From Bordetella sp. FB-8 (GTDB taxonomy: Bacteria > Pseudomonadota > Gammaproteobacteria > Burkholderiales > Burkholderiaceae_B): a stretch of 64,000 nt of DNA. The notes beneath the pieces were generated by a model. That model had not been told where the DNA came from. It was given only the letters and a program-made list of their open reading frames with translations, and did not search any database. The stretch lies in NCBI RefSeq assembly GCF_000382185.1, contig NZ_KB907784.1, positions 2,381,633-2,445,632 of the forward strand, read 5' to 3'. Positions 62,665-64,000 of this stretch are shown here, one piece after another (the stretch's first letter is position 1; every line of letters begins with the position of its first letter). Position numbers and translations under genes: made by a program.

Positions 62665-63777
62665 ATGCCCTCATTATTCGATCCCCTGGTTGCCGGCGAA
62701 CTCAAGCTGGCCAACCGTGTCGTCATGGCGCCGCTGACCCGCAACCGTTCACCCAAGGCCGTGCCGCAGCCCATCGCCGCGACCTATTACGCTCAGCGCG
62801 CCACGGCCGGCCTGCTCATTACCGAGGCCACGGCCATCTCGCACCAGGGCCAGGGCTACGCCGACGTGCCCGGCCTGTACGGCGCCGACCAGATCGAGGG
62901 CTGGAAACGAGTGACCGGCGCCGTGCACGAGGCGGGCGGGTGCATCGTGGTGCAGCTCTGGCATGTGGGCCGCATCTCGCACACCTCGCTGCAGCCCAAT
63001 GGCGGCGCGCCGGTGGCGCCCTCGGCCATTACGGCCAAGTCCAAGACCTACGTCATCGACGCCGAGGGCAAGGGCGAATTTACGCCGACCTCCGCGCCGC
63101 GCGCGCTGAACATCGAAGAACTGCCGGGCATCGTGTCCGACTATCGCAAGGCGGCCCGGGCGGCCATCGAGGCGGCCTTTGACGGCGTGGAACTGCACGC
63201 CGCCAACGGCTATCTCATCGACCAGTTCCTGCGCTCGGACAGCAATCAGCGTACCGATGCCTACGGCGGTTCGATCGAAAACCGTGCGCGCTTGCTGTTC
63301 GAGGTGCTCGATGCCATCACCGCCGAGATCGGCGCGGGGCGGGTCGGCATCCGTATTTCGCCGGTGACGCCGGCCAACGATGTCAGCGATCCGAATCCGC
63401 AGCCGCTCTTTAACTACGTGGTAGAAGGCCTGGCGCGCTACGGCCTGGCTTATGTGCATGTGATCGAGGGCGCCACGGGCGGGGCGCGCGACTTCCAGCA
63501 GGGCGACGCGCCCTTTGACTATGCGGCGCTCAAATCGGCCTACCGTGAGGCCGGCGGCAAGGGGGCCTGGATGGCCAACAACGGCTACGACGGGGCGCAG
63601 GCGCAGCAGGCCGTGGCAAGCGGGCAGGCCGACCTGGTGGCATTCGGCAAGGCATTTATCTCCAACCCGGATCTGGTGCGCCGCTTGCGCGAGCAGGCCC
63701 CCTTGAATGATTGGGACCAGTCCACGTTCTACGGCGGCGGCGAGAGGGGCTACGTGGACTATCCGGTGCTAACCTAA
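62665..63777 (+). CDS. nemA: Alkene reductase, old yellow enzyme family
   Basis: A 370-aa FMN-dependent flavoprotein of the N-ethylmaleimide reductase type. MAPLTRNRSPKAVPQPIAATYYAQRA, the QLWHVGRISH motif (His-Val-Gly; His side chains bind substrate), and FDGVELHAANGYLIDQFLRSDSNQRTDAYGGS are conserved. It reduces activated C=C bonds and nitro compounds. It may share a regulatory region with the divergent aldo/keto reductase. Symbol by similarity only. Confidence 0.93.
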   Translation: MPSLFDPLVAGELKLANRVVMAPLTRNRSPKAVPQPIAATYYAQRATAGLLITEATAISHQGQGYADVPGLYGADQIEGWKRVTGAVHEAGGCIVVQLWHVGRISHTSLQPNGGAPVAPSAITAKSKTYVIDAEGKGEFTPTSAPRALNIEELPGIVSDYRKAARAAIEAAFDGVELHAANGYLIDQFLRSDSNQRTDAYGGSIENRARLLFEVLDAITAEIGAGRVGIRISPVTPANDVSDPNPQPLFNYVVEGLARYGLAYVHVIEGATGGARDFQQGDAPFDYAALKSAYREAGGKGAWMANNGYDGAQAQQAVASGQADLVAFGKAFISNPDLVRRLREQAPLNDWDQSTFYGGGERGYVDYPVLT

Positions 63778-63788
63778 AATAATTCAGC

Positions 63789-63794
63789 TATAAT
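63789..63794 (+). promoter_or_regulatory. -10 box of tRNA-Arg
   Basis: A perfect TATAAT lies 12 bp before the first base of tRNA-Arg. No good -35 box is seen at the expected distance, which falls inside the end of the upstream reductase gene. Confidence 0.6.
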
Positions 63795-63806
63795 CTTGTC
63801 TCTTTA

Positions 63807-63883
63807 GCGCCCGTAGCTCAGTTGGATAGAGTACTTGGCTACGAACCAAGGGGTCGTGGGTTCGAATCCTGCCGGGCGCACCA
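63807..63883 (+). tRNA. tRNA-Arg (ACG)
   Basis: The acceptor stem GCGCCCG pairs with CGGGCGC, the anticodon ACG is at 63841-63843 (A34 read as inosine after TadA action), the T-arm is GGGTTCGAATCC and CCA is encoded at 63881-63883. It is followed by a strong terminator. Confidence 0.97.
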
Positions 63884-63891
63884 AGATGAAA

Positions 63892-63930
63892 AAAAGGCCG
63901 GGTGCTTGCGTACCCGGCCTTTTCTTTTTT
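63892..63930 (+). terminator. Terminator after tRNA-Arg
   Basis: AAAAGGCCGGGT (63892-63903) pairs with ACCCGGCCTTTT (63912-63923) around an 8-nt loop, then a CTTTTTT tract (63924-63930). A textbook intrinsic terminator. Confidence 0.95.
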
Positions 63931-63945
63931 CGGGGGTGGCCAGGC

Positions 63946-64000
63946 ATGACTGCAGAAAAAGTGGCGATCGTGACCGCCGGCGGCAGCGGCATGGGGGCGG
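63946..64000 (+). CDS. Short-chain dehydrogenase/reductase, N-terminal start
   Basis: The first 18 codons of a gene that leaves the window: EKVAIVTAGGSGMGA is the nucleotide-binding start of an SDR (TGxxxGxG type, here TAGGSGMG). A weak GG-rich site precedes the ATG. The substrate cannot be judged from this fragment. Confidence 0.75.
   Translation, partial: MTAEKVAIVTAGGSGMGA

Overview
The window is a 64 kb piece of a GC-rich betaproteobacterial chromosome. The gene order and content point to the Alcaligenaceae (Bordetella/Achromobacter type): a Bug-type periplasmic binding protein, dapA followed by bamC, accA-tilS-lysC followed by tRNA-Ser, a TTT-family binding protein and a family-B DNA polymerase II. 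The genus is an inference from protein character, not from a marker gene.

Region 1 (1-30240) is ordinary chromosome. It holds a spermidine/putrescine-type ABC importer (binding protein end, two permeases, ATPase), two cyclic-di-GMP enzymes, a 2-hydroxyacid dehydrogenase, tRNA-His, a YciO/Sua5-type protein, an M50 protease, dapA-bamC, a ribosomal oxygenase, mutS, an MscS channel, trmJ/suhB, a TerC-CBS-CorC protein, lpxH, a cyclophilin and TPR protein, cysS, an alkA-type glycosylase, accA, tilS, lysC and tRNA-Ser(GCT).

Region 2 (30241-50284) is an accessory island inserted at the 3' end of tRNA-Ser. It opens with a 16-bp inverted repeat and a P4-type integrase that has lost its catalytic C-terminus. 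An intact IS5/IS427-type element with a -1 frameshift and debris of an IS5-like and an IS256-like element follow. The cargo (33673-45928) is visibly more A/T-rich and consists of uncommon families: a receiver-like cREC protein, a tandem AAA ATPase, a beta-helix repeat protein, a 110-aa protein paired with a DUF6745 protein, a WYL regulator, a SIR2 protein, a DUF2779 protein (Cas4-like nuclease joined to a DEDD-type exonuclease), a DUF262/DUF1524 endonuclease and a UPF0174 (YaaW-like) protein. The right edge is an IS3 element split by an IS66 element, with a clean 8-bp target duplication.

The most interesting observation is a repeated 15-bp palindrome, RGACA-N5-TGTCY. It occurs four times, in all three intergenic promoter regions of the island core: 36943 and 37002 (between the beta-helix/AAA/cREC operon and the 110-aa/DUF6745 operon), 39988 (between the WYL regulator and SIR2) and 41036 (ahead of DUF2779-DUF262). 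This suggests that one WYL repressor controls the whole set of about nine genes as a single regulon, probably an undescribed or composite anti-phage system.

Region 3 (50285-64000) returns to chromosome: a small secreted Pro/His-rich protein, copCD, a DadA-type oxidoreductase, a DUF3300 protein, a decayed DUF1501 gene, a YXWGXW lipoprotein, polB, an aldose 1-epimerase-like protein, PPK2, an aldo/keto reductase, an old yellow enzyme, tRNA-Arg(ACG) and the start of an SDR gene. Several strong hairpin terminators lie between convergent genes.
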